64,000 bases of DNA from Nocardioides sp. ChNu-153 (GCF_030466625.1 NZ_JADEVT010000002.1:62001-126000), one strand, 5' to 3'. Counted from the first letter of the stretch, positions 9,065-16,690 are shown. Translations and numbers: made by a program. The notes: generated from the sequence alone by a model not told the origin.

Positions 9065-9772
9065 GTGGCGGCTGCCGAGGTCGGCGCGGAGGTCACCTCC
9101 GTCGCGATCCCCCACGGCGAGGCGCGCCTGCACCGCGACGCCGCCGAGCGCCCCGTCGCCTGCCTGCTGCTCGGGCACGGTGCCGGCGGAGGCGTCGAGT
9201 CGCCCGACCTCGTCGCGCTCGCGGCGGCCCTGCCGGCGGAGGGCGTCACCGTGCTGCGCCTCGAGCAGCCGTGGCGGGTGGCCGGGCGGAAGGTCGCAAC
9301 GCCGCCGCCGACGCTCGACGCGGGGCTGCGCGCCGCGGTCGAGGCGCGGGTCGCCGCGGACCGTGCGGTGCCACTCGTCGTCGGCGGGCGCTCGGCGGGG
9401 GCTCGTTCAGCCGCCCGGTGCGCCGGGCCCCTGGGCGCCGCCGGGGCCGTGCTCCTCTCCTTCCCCCTGCACCCTCCCGGCCGCCCGGAGCGCTCCCGCG
9501 CCGGCGAGCTGGCCGGCCTGCTCGCCACGGGTACGCCGACGCTCGTCGTGCAGGGCGAGCGCGACACGATGGGCACCGCCGACGAGCTCGTGGCGGCGCT
9601 GGCCGACCCGGCGGTCGCGCCGGCCGGGGGAGTGGGCGCGGACCTGGCCGTCGTGCCGCACGCCGACCACGGGCTGAAGGTGCCGAAGCGGGCGCCGCTG
9701 GGGCAGGACGAGGCCCTCGCCCTCGTCGTCGAGGCCGTCCTCGAGTGGGTCGTGCGTGACGTCGTCGGCTGA
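9065..9772 (+). CDS. Alpha/beta-hydrolase family protein (dienelactone-hydrolase-like)
   Basis: The 235-residue protein has an alpha/beta-hydrolase layout: [11 protein letters not shown] near the N terminus, a nucleophile elbow [10 protein letters not shown] (Ser near residue 113), [12 protein letters not shown] for the acid, and HADHGLKVP for the catalytic His. This small subgroup resembles KANL3/Tex30-type hydrolases; the substrate is unknown. Its GTG begins one base after the SRAP stop, so the two genes form an operon and may share a stress-related role. Confidence 0.8.
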   Translation: MAAAEVGAEVTSVAIPHGEARLHRDAAERPVACLLLGHGAGGGVESPDLVALAAALPAEGVTVLRLEQPWRVAGRKVATPPPTLDAGLRAAVEARVAADRAVPLVVGGRSAGARSAARCAGPLGAAGAVLLSFPLHPPGRPERSRAGELAGLLATGTPTLVVQGERDTMGTADELVAALADPAVAPAGGVGADLAVVPHADHGLKVPKRAPLGQDEALALVVEAVLEWVVRDVVG

Positions 9773-9784
9773 CCCGCGCCGGCC

Positions 9785-9811
9785 GGAATAGCGGCGTGGG
9801 GGGTCGCGTTG
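9785..9811 (+). promoter_or_regulatory. SigR/SigH-type promoter, GGAAT-N18-GTTG
   Basis: GGAAT at 9785-9789 and GTTG at 9808-9811 are separated by exactly 18 bases, matching the GGAA(T/C)-N18-GTT pattern recognised by the thiol-stress sigma factors of Streptomyces and Mycobacterium. Transcription would begin near 9818-9820, upstream of the ATG at 9844 in frame with sigR. This indicates positive autoregulation. Confidence 0.7.
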
Positions 9812-9843
9812 GACCCGTCGTACCCCGACGCGAGGAGGAGCGG

Positions 9844-9939
9844 ATGCTGGTCTGCGAGGACCGTCCCGTGGTGACGGGAGCGGGAGCCACGGTCGTGAGC
9901 CCGTGGCTGGTCGCGCCCGCGGGAGTAGGCTCGCCGGCG
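9844..9939 (+). other. In-frame N-terminal extension of sigR (predicted inducible long isoform)
   Basis: An ATG at 9844, preceded by a strong GAGGAG (9832-9837), opens a frame that runs without a stop into sigR and would add 32 residues. This start is only reachable on transcripts from the upstream SigR-type promoter. Transcripts from the TAGGCT element at 9926-9931 would begin at about 9939 and give only the short form. Confidence 0.55.
9926..9931 (+). promoter_or_regulatory. -10 element of the leaderless sigR promoter
   Basis: TAGGCT ends eight bases before the sigR ATG at 9940, the same arrangement seen at many other genes in the window. It is probably the housekeeping promoter for the short sigma isoform. 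Confidence 0.6.
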
Positions 9940-10605
9940 ATGACCGACGAGACCGCCACCGGCGACCTGGACCCGAGCCCCGCCGTCGACCCCGCGACCG
10001 AGACCGACGAGGAGCGGGGCGCGCGGTTCGAGCGCGACGCGCTGCCCTTCATCGACCAGCTCTACTCGGCGGCGCTGCGGATGACGCGCAACCCCGCCGA
10101 CGCGGAGGACCTGGTGCAGGAGACGTTCGCGAAGGCGTACTCCTCGTTCCACCAGTTCCGCCCGGGCACGAACCTGAAGGCGTGGCTCTACCGGATCCTC
10201 ACCAACACGTTCATCAACACCTACCGCAAGAAGCAGCGCCAGCCGCAGCAGTCGATGGCGGAGGACGTGGAGGACTGGCAGCTCGCGCGCGCCGAGTCGC
10301 ACACGTCGTCGGGGCTGAAGTCGGCCGAGCACGAGGCGCTCGAGCACCTGCCCGACAGCGAGGTGAAGGACGCCCTGCAGCGCCTCCCCGAGGAGTTCCG
10401 CCTCGCGGTCTACCTCGCCGACGTCGAGGGATTCCCGTACAAGGAGATCGCCGAGATCATGGAGACGCCCATCGGCACCGTGATGTCGCGGCTGCACCGC
10501 GGCCGACGCCAGCTGCGCGACCTCCTGGCCGACTACGTCCGCACCCACGACCTCGTCGCCGCCGACACGGTGGGCGCCGCGCTCCAGAAGGGGGCCTCGC
10601 GATGA
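9940..10605 (+). CDS. sigR: ECF sigma factor of the thiol-oxidative stress response (SigR/SigH)
   Basis: The 221-residue sigma factor has region 2 (about residues 40-110, with [22 protein letters not shown] and [11 protein letters not shown]) and region 4 (about 160-205, with [26 protein letters not shown]). Extra conserved features are the KKQRQPQQ linker and [14 protein letters not shown], typical of SigR/SigH, which turn on thioredoxin, mycothiol and protein-repair genes under disulfide stress. The next gene, overlapping by ATGA, encodes the redox-sensing anti-sigma factor. Two promoters and two start codons are predicted (9844 for a 253-residue form, 9940 for this one). Confidence 0.93.
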   Translation: MTDETATGDLDPSPAVDPATETDEERGARFERDALPFIDQLYSAALRMTRNPADAEDLVQETFAKAYSSFHQFRPGTNLKAWLYRILTNTFINTYRKKQRQPQQSMAEDVEDWQLARAESHTSSGLKSAEHEALEHLPDSEVKDALQRLPEEFRLAVYLADVEGFPYKEIAEIMETPIGTVMSRLHRGRRQLRDLLADYVRTHDLVAADTVGAALQKGASR

Positions 10606-10907
10606 GCGACCTCCAGCACGACCACGCGCACGACGACGGTCCGGGCGCTGACGGTGCCAAGGGCGTGGAGGGGTGTGCCGACTTCCTCGAGCGGATCATC
10701 TACTTCCTCGACAACGAGCTGGACGCCGACGACTGCTCGCTGGTGCAGGCGCACCTCGACGAGTGCGGGCCGTGCCTGCGCAAGTACGACCTCGAGCGCA
10801 CCGTGAAGGCCGTCGTCGCCCGGTCGTGCCGCGAGTCGGCGCCCGACACGCTGCGCCAGCGGGTGCTGCTGCAGATCCGCGAGGTCCAGATCCGCATCAC
10901 CGACTAG
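10602..10907 (+). CDS. rsrA: Zinc-binding redox-sensitive anti-sigma factor
   Basis: The 101-residue protein carries the ZAS motif His51-x3-Cys55-x2-Cys58, with further cysteines at 25, 45 and 76. In RsrA/RshA the zinc-bound thiolates form disulfides under oxidative stress, zinc is lost and the sigma factor is released. The first 20 residues are His/Asp-rich and may bind metal loosely. Its ATG overlaps the sigR stop (ATGA), so the pair is made in a fixed ratio. The C-terminal helix resembles the usual sigma-binding segment. Confidence 0.92.
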   Translation: MSDLQHDHAHDDGPGADGAKGVEGCADFLERIIYFLDNELDADDCSLVQAHLDECGPCLRKYDLERTVKAVVARSCRESAPDTLRQRVLLQIREVQIRITD

Positions 10908-10920
10908 GCAGATTGGCCCG

Positions 10921-10961
10921 TCCCGCGGGCCGTCTGCGATGATGCTCGCTGGCCCGCGGGA
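10921..10961. promoter_or_regulatory. Perfect 11-bp inverted repeat between rsrA and the bL37 gene
   Basis: TCCCGCGGGCC at 10921-10931 is exactly complementary to 10951-10961, with a 19-base loop. The loop contains TGCGAT and GATGCT, which could serve as -10 elements for the small downstream gene. It may be an attenuator, a terminator for rsrA or an operator; the sequence alone cannot decide. Confidence 0.45.
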
Positions 10962-10998
10962 GACCGACTCGTGAGCCGCAGACCACGAGGAGGCACCC

Positions 10999-11073
10999 AT
11001 GGGCAAGACCGGACGCAAGCGTCGCGCTCGCAAGAAGAAGGGCGCGAACCACGGCAAGCGCCCCAACGCCTGA
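10999..11073 (+). CDS. Ribosomal protein bL37 (24 residues)
   Basis: A 24-residue, very basic protein starts MGKTGRKRRARKKK and ends ANHGKRPNA. That matches the actinobacterial large-subunit protein bL37, first recognised in mycobacterial ribosome structures. GAGGAGG lies eight bases before the ATG. Nearly half the residues are Lys or Arg, as expected for a protein threaded into rRNA. It follows rsrA by 91 bases and is closed by a strong hairpin, so it may have its own promoter while also being reachable from the sigR promoters. Confidence 0.85.
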   Translation: MGKTGRKRRARKKKGANHGKRPNA

Positions 11074-11088
11074 GCGTTGACCCCACGC

Positions 11089-11114
11089 CACCCCCGCACC
11101 TCGGTGCGGGGGTG
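11089..11114 (+). terminator. Terminator after the bL37 gene
   Basis: CACCCCCGCACC at 11089-11100 pairs perfectly with 11103-11114, giving a 12-bp GC-rich stem with a minimal loop. It is followed by a short T-containing stretch. The position fits the end of the sigR-rsrA-bL37 unit. Confidence 0.75.
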
Positions 11115-11158
11115 CGTTGCATTTCGGAGGGTCCGTGCGTCCGGGCAGGATGTGACCC

Positions 11159-11593
11159 ATGACTCCCTCCACCGACGCGACCGACGACGCCGACGCGACG
11201 CCGGCCGAGGCCCGGCTGCGCTTCGAGGTCACCGACGACGACACGGCGGTGGCGGTGGGCTCGGGGAGCCTGCCCGTGCTCGGCACGCCGCGCCTGCTGG
11301 CCTGGTGCGAGGCGGCGACGGTCGCGGCGCTGGCCCCGGGCATGGCGGAGGGCGCCACGAGCGTGGGCACGCGCGTCGAGCTGGAGCACCGCTCGGCCAC
11401 TGTGGTCGGGGGTCGGGTCGAGGTGCACGCCGTGGAGTCGTACCTCGACGGGCGCCTGGTGCGGTTCAGCGTGGCCGCCCGCGAGGTCGTCGCGGGACCG
11501 GACGGGGGGGACGCGCTCGGCAAGGTGGTGGCCACCGGCGAGGTGACGCGGGTCGTCGTCGACGAGGAGCGGTTCATGGGGCGGCTCGGCTAG
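11159..11593 (+). CDS. Hotdog-fold thioesterase-like protein (FlK-like)
   Basis: This 144-residue protein has a single hotdog domain: a GTPRLLAWCEAATVAALAP central helix, then GTRVELEHRSATVVGG and a strand-rich C terminus. It resembles the fluoroacetyl-CoA thioesterase (FlK) subgroup. These hydrolyse acyl-CoA thioesters, but the substrate here is unknown and activity is inferred from the fold only. It appears to be transcribed alone, between the bL37 terminator and the sigma-factor operon. Confidence 0.75.
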   Translation: MTPSTDATDDADATPAEARLRFEVTDDDTAVAVGSGSLPVLGTPRLLAWCEAATVAALAPGMAEGATSVGTRVELEHRSATVVGGRVEVHAVESYLDGRLVRFSVAAREVVAGPDGGDALGKVVATGEVTRVVVDEERFMGRLG

Positions 11594-11709
11594 GTCGGTC
11601 CAGACCACCTCGACCCCGCGGCACACCCGACGGAACCCCCGACCCCGGCTGGCGCGTCTCTCCCCCGAAGCCCTGCGTCGTGGGGCAACGGGGGACGAGG
11701 ATCGGGAGC

Positions 11710-12246
11710 ATGGACGAGCCGGGGGAGCCGGGGGCGCAGGGGGCGCAGGACGTCCCCGTCGACTTCGACGCCTACGTGGCGCTGCGCTGGACGCGGCTGG
11801 TGCGGGCGGCCGTGCTGCTCGGGGCGGGCCGTGAGGAGGCGGAGGACGTGGTGCAGAGCTGCCTGGTGCGCTGCCTCGTGCGGTGGGACCGGGTGCGGGC
11901 GGCGGACGACGTGGACGCCTACGTGCACAAGGCGCTGGTCAACACGTTCGTGTCGTCGCGCCGGCGGCGCTGGCACGGCGAGCGCCCCACCGACCACCTG
12001 CCCGAGGTGGCGCACACGGATGCCGCCGACGAGGTCGACGACCGCGACGCCGTGCTGCGGGCGCTGGAGAAGCTGGGCACCGACCAGCGCACCGTGGTGG
12101 TGCTGCGCTACTACTCCCACCTCACCGAGCGACAGACCGCGGAGGCGCTCGGCGTCGCCCCGGGCACCGTGAAGAGCCGTCTGTCGCGCGCCCTGCGGGT
12201 GCTCGCGGCGGACCCGAGCCTGCTGGCCCTGCGAGGTGCGGGATGA
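11710..12246 (+). CDS. SigE-family ECF RNA polymerase sigma factor
   Basis: The 178-residue protein has sigma region 2 (about residues 18-85, with DFDAYVALRWTRLVRAAVLL and EEAEDVVQSCLVRCLVRWDRV) and region 4 (about 115-165, with LRYYSHLTERQTAEALGVAPGTVKSRL). This is the actinobacterial 'SigE family' pattern (TIGR02983-like), distinct from mycobacterial SigE. The neighbour downstream, overlapping by ATGA, has a cytoplasmic N-terminal segment and one membrane span. That fits a cognate membrane-bound inhibitor, although no known anti-sigma motif is visible. Confidence 0.88.
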   Translation: MDEPGEPGAQGAQDVPVDFDAYVALRWTRLVRAAVLLGAGREEAEDVVQSCLVRCLVRWDRVRAADDVDAYVHKALVNTFVSSRRRRWHGERPTDHLPEVAHTDAADEVDDRDAVLRALEKLGTDQRTVVVLRYYSHLTERQTAEALGVAPGTVKSRLSRALRVLAADPSLLALRGAG

Positions 12247-13106
12247 CCGAGAAGCCGTCCGGAACGACCCCGCCCGACGGGCCCGACCCCGACGTCACGC
12301 TCGTCGTCACGCTCCTGCACGGGGCGGTCGCCGACCTCGACGCCGGTACGCCGCCCCTCGCCGCCCTGCACGCCCGCGCGGGCCGCGAGCGTCGCCGTAC
12401 CCGGGTGTGGGCGGCGGGGGCTGCCGCGGGCCTCGTCGCCGCGGCCGCCAGCGTCGTGGTCGGGGGTGTCACCGTGCTCGGCGCCTCGCTCGAGGCCGAC
12501 CGGCAGGCGCCGGCGCCGCTCGCGGCGTCCGCGGCCGACGCCGAGCTCGCCGTGCCGCCGGGGAGCCAGCTGGTGGCGGTGGGGAACCAGGCCGTCGTCG
12601 TGCCGCGCGACGTGGGTGTCGAGGCCGGCCAGGCCACGGTCCAGGAAGCGGAGTCGGCGGCGGACTTCCACCTCGCTGGGACCCCCGGTCTCCTGTCCGG
12701 CGACGCCGTGCCCTACTCGAGCGACTACCTGCTCCCTGCGACCCCCAGGGGTGGGATCGCGCCCAGGGGCGGGTACGCGCCGTACGACGCTCCCCTCCCG
12801 GGCTCGGCCGACGCGCTGGGGGTGTTCGCGCCGTTGAACACCTCGACCTCGCTCGTCGAGGCGCGGACGCTGCGCTCGCACGCCGGCATCCCGCCGCTGC
12901 ACCCCTGGGGCCCCCTCAGCACCAGCGCGGTCGCGGGCGAGGCGCCGTACGTCGCCGCGCTGCGGACCTACGGCCTCGACGTCGAGCTGGCCGAGGAGGT
13001 GGGCCGGGGCGAGCCGGGTGACGTGCTCGCCGTGAGTCCTGCGCCCGGGACGATCGTCGACCTCGGCTCGACCGTAACGGTCACCGTCGTCGGGCGCGCG
13101 CGGTGA
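12243..13106 (+). CDS. Membrane protein with PASTA-like C-terminal repeat; first of four related genes
   Basis: The 287-residue protein starts with about 52 cytoplasmic residues ending in an Arg-rich RERRRTRVW. One membrane span follows (about 54-78), then an exported part. A block like 'LVAVGNQAVVVPRD' recurs in the next three genes. The C terminus resembles a single PASTA unit (YVAALRTYGLDVELAEEV, then PAPGTIVDLGSTVTVTVVG). PASTA units sense muropeptides in other proteins; that function is not shown here. Overlaps of four bases with the genes on both sides imply coupled translation. A role as membrane inhibitor of the adjacent sigma factor is an inference from position and topology. Confidence 0.7.
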   Translation: MTEKPSGTTPPDGPDPDVTLVVTLLHGAVADLDAGTPPLAALHARAGRERRRTRVWAAGAAAGLVAAAASVVVGGVTVLGASLEADRQAPAPLAASAADAELAVPPGSQLVAVGNQAVVVPRDVGVEAGQATVQEAESAADFHLAGTPGLLSGDAVPYSSDYLLPATPRGGIAPRGGYAPYDAPLPGSADALGVFAPLNTSTSLVEARTLRSHAGIPPLHPWGPLSTSAVAGEAPYVAALRTYGLDVELAEEVGRGEPGDVLAVSPAPGTIVDLGSTVTVTVVGRAR

Positions 13107-14248
13107 GAGGGCGTCGTACGGCGCTGCTCGCCGTCCTCGCGGCAGCCCTCACCTCGGCCGGGTGCGGGGCGGGCGCAGGTGAGGCTGACGGCAGTGCCTC
13201 GCAGGCCGGGGCGGCACCGGAGCCCGGCGTGGCGCCCGCGGGCATGCGACTGGTGGGCGTGGGCGACCTCGTCGTGCCGGTGCCGGAGGGGTGGAGCACC
13301 GACGGTGCGCACTGCGCCCAGCCGATCGAGGACACGGTCGTGAACCCGGTGGGCGCCTCGTGCGCCATGCTCGTGCAACGTCCGGCGGACATCACGACGG
13401 TGGAGCTGTCCGACGGGCGCTACGGGCAGGACCCGACGGCAGGCGGAGCGGGAGGGCCGGACCCGGGCCGCGACGGGCTCCACCGTTCCCCGGTCACCTG
13501 CGAGGAGTACGAGGTCTGGCGCGGGCCGGGCGCCCTGGAGACGCTGCCCCTCTGCTCGGCGACCGTCAGCGACGCGACCGGATCGAGCGCGCTCGTGTCG
13601 TCGTCGATGCGGGACGTCGACGCCTCCCGCGCAGCGGTCGAGCAGCTGGTCGCCGGTGCCCGGCCACGCCACGCCGAGGAGGCCGTCGTGCCGACCCTGG
13701 AGATCGTCTACGGCGCCGACCAGGGCGACCGCGCGCGGACGTACCTCGAGAACCTCCGCGCCGCCGGGCTCGCCCCCGAGCTGGTCGAGGAGCGGGTGGT
13801 ACCGACGACCGGCGGCGAGCTGCTGGGGGCCTCGGTCGAGCCGGGATCGGTGCTGCGCCGGGGATCCTCGGTGCAGGTCGAGGTCGCCGCCGCTCCGCGT
13901 GGCCCCGCGGAGACCGTCGAGATCACCGGGCGCTACACGCGCCCCGCCGGCTCGCCGACGGGCGAGCTCGTCGACGCCACCGTGCGACAGGGCGCCGCGA
14001 TCCGACTCCGCGTCGGGGACCTCCTCGTCGTCGACCAGGTGGACGGCGACGCCCGGGGCACGCCTCAGGGCGACGGTGTCGTGGTCGAGGCGCACCTGGA
14101 CGGCGGCGCGGCCCGACGCGTGACAGAGGGCACCTGGGCGGGGGCGTTCGAGGCCGTCGGGCTCGGATCCAGCACGGTGACGCTGACGGCCAGCGGGGGC
14201 GGTACGACGCAGGCCATCGGCACCATCACGATCGAGGTCGTCGGGTGA
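13103..14248 (+). CDS. Exported lipoprotein with PASTA-like and beta-sandwich-like domains; second of four related genes
   Basis: The 381-residue product has a lipoprotein signal peptide with lipobox LTSAGC, so it should be anchored outside the membrane. After a low-complexity linker come a 'LVGVGDLVVPVPEGW' domain with several cysteines, a PASTA-like unit (YLENLRAAGLAPELVEE, then VEPGSVLRRGSSVQVEV), and a C-terminal beta-rich domain ending STVTLTASGGGTTQAIGTITIEVVG. The GTG start overlaps the previous stop (GTGA). No database family is recognised with confidence. Its architecture is shared with the next two genes. Confidence 0.7.
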   Translation: MRGRRTALLAVLAAALTSAGCGAGAGEADGSASQAGAAPEPGVAPAGMRLVGVGDLVVPVPEGWSTDGAHCAQPIEDTVVNPVGASCAMLVQRPADITTVELSDGRYGQDPTAGGAGGPDPGRDGLHRSPVTCEEYEVWRGPGALETLPLCSATVSDATGSSALVSSSMRDVDASRAAVEQLVAGARPRHAEEAVVPTLEIVYGADQGDRARTYLENLRAAGLAPELVEERVVPTTGGELLGASVEPGSVLRRGSSVQVEVAAAPRGPAETVEITGRYTRPAGSPTGELVDATVRQGAAIRLRVGDLLVVDQVDGDARGTPQGDGVVVEAHLDGGAARRVTEGTWAGAFEAVGLGSSTVTLTASGGGTTQAIGTITIEVVG

Positions 14249-15396
14249 GCGGCCGTCGGATGATGCGCCCGCGCTCGCTCGCTGCCGGCGTGCTCGTCGG
14301 GGTGCTGCTTCTCGGGTGCACGGTGAGGGGCACCGGTGCCGAGTCGACCGGAAAGACTCGGTCGGGGGCGGACACCACCACCGTCGGAGCGACCCCCGGC
14401 GACGCGACGCGCGTCAGCATCGGCGGGTGGTCCGTCGTCCTGCCCGGCGAGGTCGACTGCGCCCGCACGCCGCAGGTCGTCCACAGCCTGCTGGGGGCCC
14501 CAGAACCCTCGCCCGGCATCTACGCCGCCGACCTCACCTGTCGCAGTGGCGGCCCGTGGCCCACCGGCGAGGTGCAGCTCGCCACGGTCGACGGCGTGCA
14601 GTCGTTCGAGACGGTCGACGATGTCCAGATGGAGGGGACCACCTTCGACCGCACCACCCTGTGGTGCCTACCGGCCGACGGCATGCAGGCGGCGTCCTGC
14701 ACCCAGCAGCTGCTCGAGCCCGCGACGGGCCTGCTCGTCACCGTGAGGGCGTACGTCGACGGGGAGGGCGAGGAGGGGGCGCGCCGGTGGGTCGAGGACG
14801 TCGGCGGCACCCTCGCCCCGCTGCCCGAGGACGCCGCCGTCGTACCGAGCGTGATCGAGGAGCAGACCGGACGTGCGATCGACCTGGCAGCGGCCGCGCG
14901 CCACGAGGGCCTCGACGTGACGTGGGTCGACGTCCCCCACGCGACCCGGTTCGTCGCCGAGGACGCCGTCTTCGACGTGTCGCCGAGCCCGGGCACCGTG
15001 CTCCGACCCGGGGACACCGTCACGGTCGTGCGGTCGGTCCGCCCCGTGACGATCGCCGACAGCGTCTCCGTCTCCATCTCGGCCGGCCCGGGTCCCGGAG
15101 AGGGCCCACCGGGGTTCGGCTCCACCCACCTCGACCGCGTCGCCCTCGCCCTCGACCCCACGATCGAGCTCCGCGTCGGCGACACCGTGCGCGCCAATGC
15201 GTCGGGCACGCACCAACCCGTCGGACCCTCGGTGGTCGCCTCCCTGACCGGGACGAGTCGGGGCACGGTTCTGCGCCAGCAGGCGCCCGACGGGATCGAC
15301 GGTGACGGCCAGGTCGAGTGGGCCGCCGTCGCCGCCGGCACGTCCACGTTCACACCATCGAGGCGGCCGACGCGACGTACGAGCTCGGGACCGTGA
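14245..15396 (+). CDS. Lipoprotein paralogue with apparent 3' frameshift; third of four related genes
   Basis: The frame encodes 383 residues: a lipoprotein signal (VLLLGC), a 'VSIGGWSVVLPGEVDC' domain, a PASTA-like unit (HEGLDVTWVDV, then SPSPGTVLRPGDTVTVV) and a C-terminal beta domain. The last 14 residues (PSRRPTRRTSSGP) do not match the paralogues. If the extra AC within 15351-15356 is removed, the frame continues FTIEAADATYELGTVSAVVTE to a TGA at 15414-15416. That restores both the paralogue-like ending and the GTGA overlap with the next gene. Either a real recent mutation or a sequencing error explains this. Confidence 0.7.
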   Translation: MSGRRMMRPRSLAAGVLVGVLLLGCTVRGTGAESTGKTRSGADTTTVGATPGDATRVSIGGWSVVLPGEVDCARTPQVVHSLLGAPEPSPGIYAADLTCRSGGPWPTGEVQLATVDGVQSFETVDDVQMEGTTFDRTTLWCLPADGMQAASCTQQLLEPATGLLVTVRAYVDGEGEEGARRWVEDVGGTLAPLPEDAAVVPSVIEEQTGRAIDLAAAARHEGLDVTWVDVPHATRFVAEDAVFDVSPSPGTVLRPGDTVTVVRSVRPVTIADSVSVSISAGPGPGEGPPGFGSTHLDRVALALDPTIELRVGDTVRANASGTHQPVGPSVVASLTGTSRGTVLRQQAPDGIDGDGQVEWAAVAAGTSTFTPSRRPTRRTSSGP

Positions 15397-15412
15397 GCGC
15401 GGTGGTGACGGA

Positions 15413-16609
15413 GTGAGGACCCGGGCGTGGGCCGCGGCCGCCGTGCTCGTGCTGGGCGCGGGCGGTGTGCTGGCGTACGACGTGCGCTCGAGCGACGACG
15501 CACGGCAGCCGACCACCCCGGCCACGACCCGCCTGGTCGGCGTCGACGACCTCGCCGTCGAGATCCCCGTCGACGACCTGCGGGCCGGGCACGGCTGCGA
15601 GGTCGACTCGTGGGGCCTCGCCGCCGCCACCGACGCCACGCTGCTCCTCGGCGCGGGGCCCGTGCCGGAGGGCCGGACGCCTGGCGTGTTCGGTGGCCCC
15701 GACCCGCAACGCCTCAGCTGCGCCTTCACCGGTGACCACGGCGACGAGGCCGCAGTGCGGTTCCACCGGGGCGAGCCGCCCGCGGCCGACGGGTCCGCCG
15801 CGGTCGGCGAGCGGGTCCGCGCGGCGCCGGTCGAGTGCGACGACGTGCGGTGCAGCACGACGGCGTGGGTGGAGGGGTCCTCCGACTGGCTCGCCGTCGC
15901 CGCGGCCGGCGGTCGTTCAGCCGCCACCGCGGAGGTCGAGCGCATCGTGGCCTCCGTGCGCCACCTCGAGGACGCCGTCGGACTGCCGCCGGCGGACTGG
16001 GTGGAGCCGCCGGAGGGCGGGCGTGCCACGACATACGGCGCGTGGCTGCGCGCCCGTGGCCCGGAGGTGGCGGTCGACGTCCACTCGCTGCCGGTCTCCA
16101 CACCGCCGGTCGCCCGCCCAGGGGTGGGGTCCGTGGTGGCGCGCGGCGACACGGTCATCCTCTTCGAGCACGCCCCGGCACGGACGCCCGCCGACCGCGT
16201 CGACCTCCTCGTGCGCGTGCTGCCGGCGACCGACCCGGACGAGCACCCCGAGCCCGCCACCGCGATGGCCGAGATCGACGGCTCGTCCGCGGTCGTCTTC
16301 GTCCCGCGGGCGCGCACCGTCCCCGCCCTCGACGTCCGGCTGGGTACGACGGTCCGCCTACAGCGGGGCGACGTCCTCTCCGTAACGGCCGCGCCCGAGC
16401 CGTGGAGCGGCGAGACGGTGGCGGAGACCCTGTCCGGCGAGGTGGACGGCGACGCCCTCGAGGAGCGTGAGCGCACGACGTACCGCGACCGGGTGGAGCT
16501 CGCGTGGGAGGTCCGCGGGGAGGGGCGGACGACGCTTCGGCTCACCGTCGACCAAGACGGCGAGCGGGTCGAGGTGGGCGAGATCCGTGTCGAGGTGGTC
16601 GACCCCTGA
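15413..16609 (+). CDS. Membrane-anchored exported protein; fourth of four related genes
   Basis: The 398-residue product starts with one hydrophobic segment (AWAAAAVLVLGAGGVLAY), either a signal anchor or an uncleaved signal; there is no lipobox Cys. It then has the family pattern: 'RLVGVDDLAVEIPVDDL' with several cysteines, a degenerate PASTA-like unit (LRARGPEVAVDV, then GVGSVVARGDTVIL), and a C-terminal beta domain ending TTLRLTVDQDGERVEVGEIRVEVVD. The GTG overlaps the restored stop of gene three. A long hairpin about 30 bases after the stop closes the operon. Confidence 0.7.
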   Translation: MRTRAWAAAAVLVLGAGGVLAYDVRSSDDARQPTTPATTRLVGVDDLAVEIPVDDLRAGHGCEVDSWGLAAATDATLLLGAGPVPEGRTPGVFGGPDPQRLSCAFTGDHGDEAAVRFHRGEPPAADGSAAVGERVRAAPVECDDVRCSTTAWVEGSSDWLAVAAAGGRSAATAEVERIVASVRHLEDAVGLPPADWVEPPEGGRATTYGAWLRARGPEVAVDVHSLPVSTPPVARPGVGSVVARGDTVILFEHAPARTPADRVDLLVRVLPATDPDEHPEPATAMAEIDGSSAVVFVPRARTVPALDVRLGTTVRLQRGDVLSVTAAPEPWSGETVAETLSGEVDGDALEERERTTYRDRVELAWEVRGEGRTTLRLTVDQDGERVEVGEIRVEVVDP

Positions 16610-16637
16610 CGGGCCGCGCCTCCGTCGTCGCACCGCG

Positions 16638-16690
16638 GGAGTGCGCAGGTTCAGTCACGGCACCCTCGCCGGGCTGAACCTGCGCACTCC
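16638..16690. terminator. 17-bp perfect inverted repeat with 19-base loop at the end of the sigma operon
   Basis: Bases 16638-16654 (beginning GGAGTGCGCAGG) are exactly complementary to 16674-16690. The repeat lies between converging genes and could stop both transcripts. The long perfect arms and long loop, without a T-tract, are also typical of dispersed intergenic palindromes (REP-like); only a genome search can separate the two readings. Confidence 0.6.

Noticed and set aside
8260-10548. A 762-codon open frame on the minus strand opposite SRAP, the hydrolase and sigR
   Set aside because: The plus-strand genes are well supported by motifs and starts; the minus-strand product is low-complexity.
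13291-13700. Treating the four exported proteins as penicillin-binding or PknB-type PASTA proteins
   Set aside because: There is no kinase or transpeptidase domain, and the PASTA-like units are single and divergent.
14245-15396. Calling the third exported-protein gene a pseudogene
   Set aside because: Only about 20 C-terminal residues are affected, and a sequencing error is equally likely, so I kept it as a CDS and reported the frameshift.
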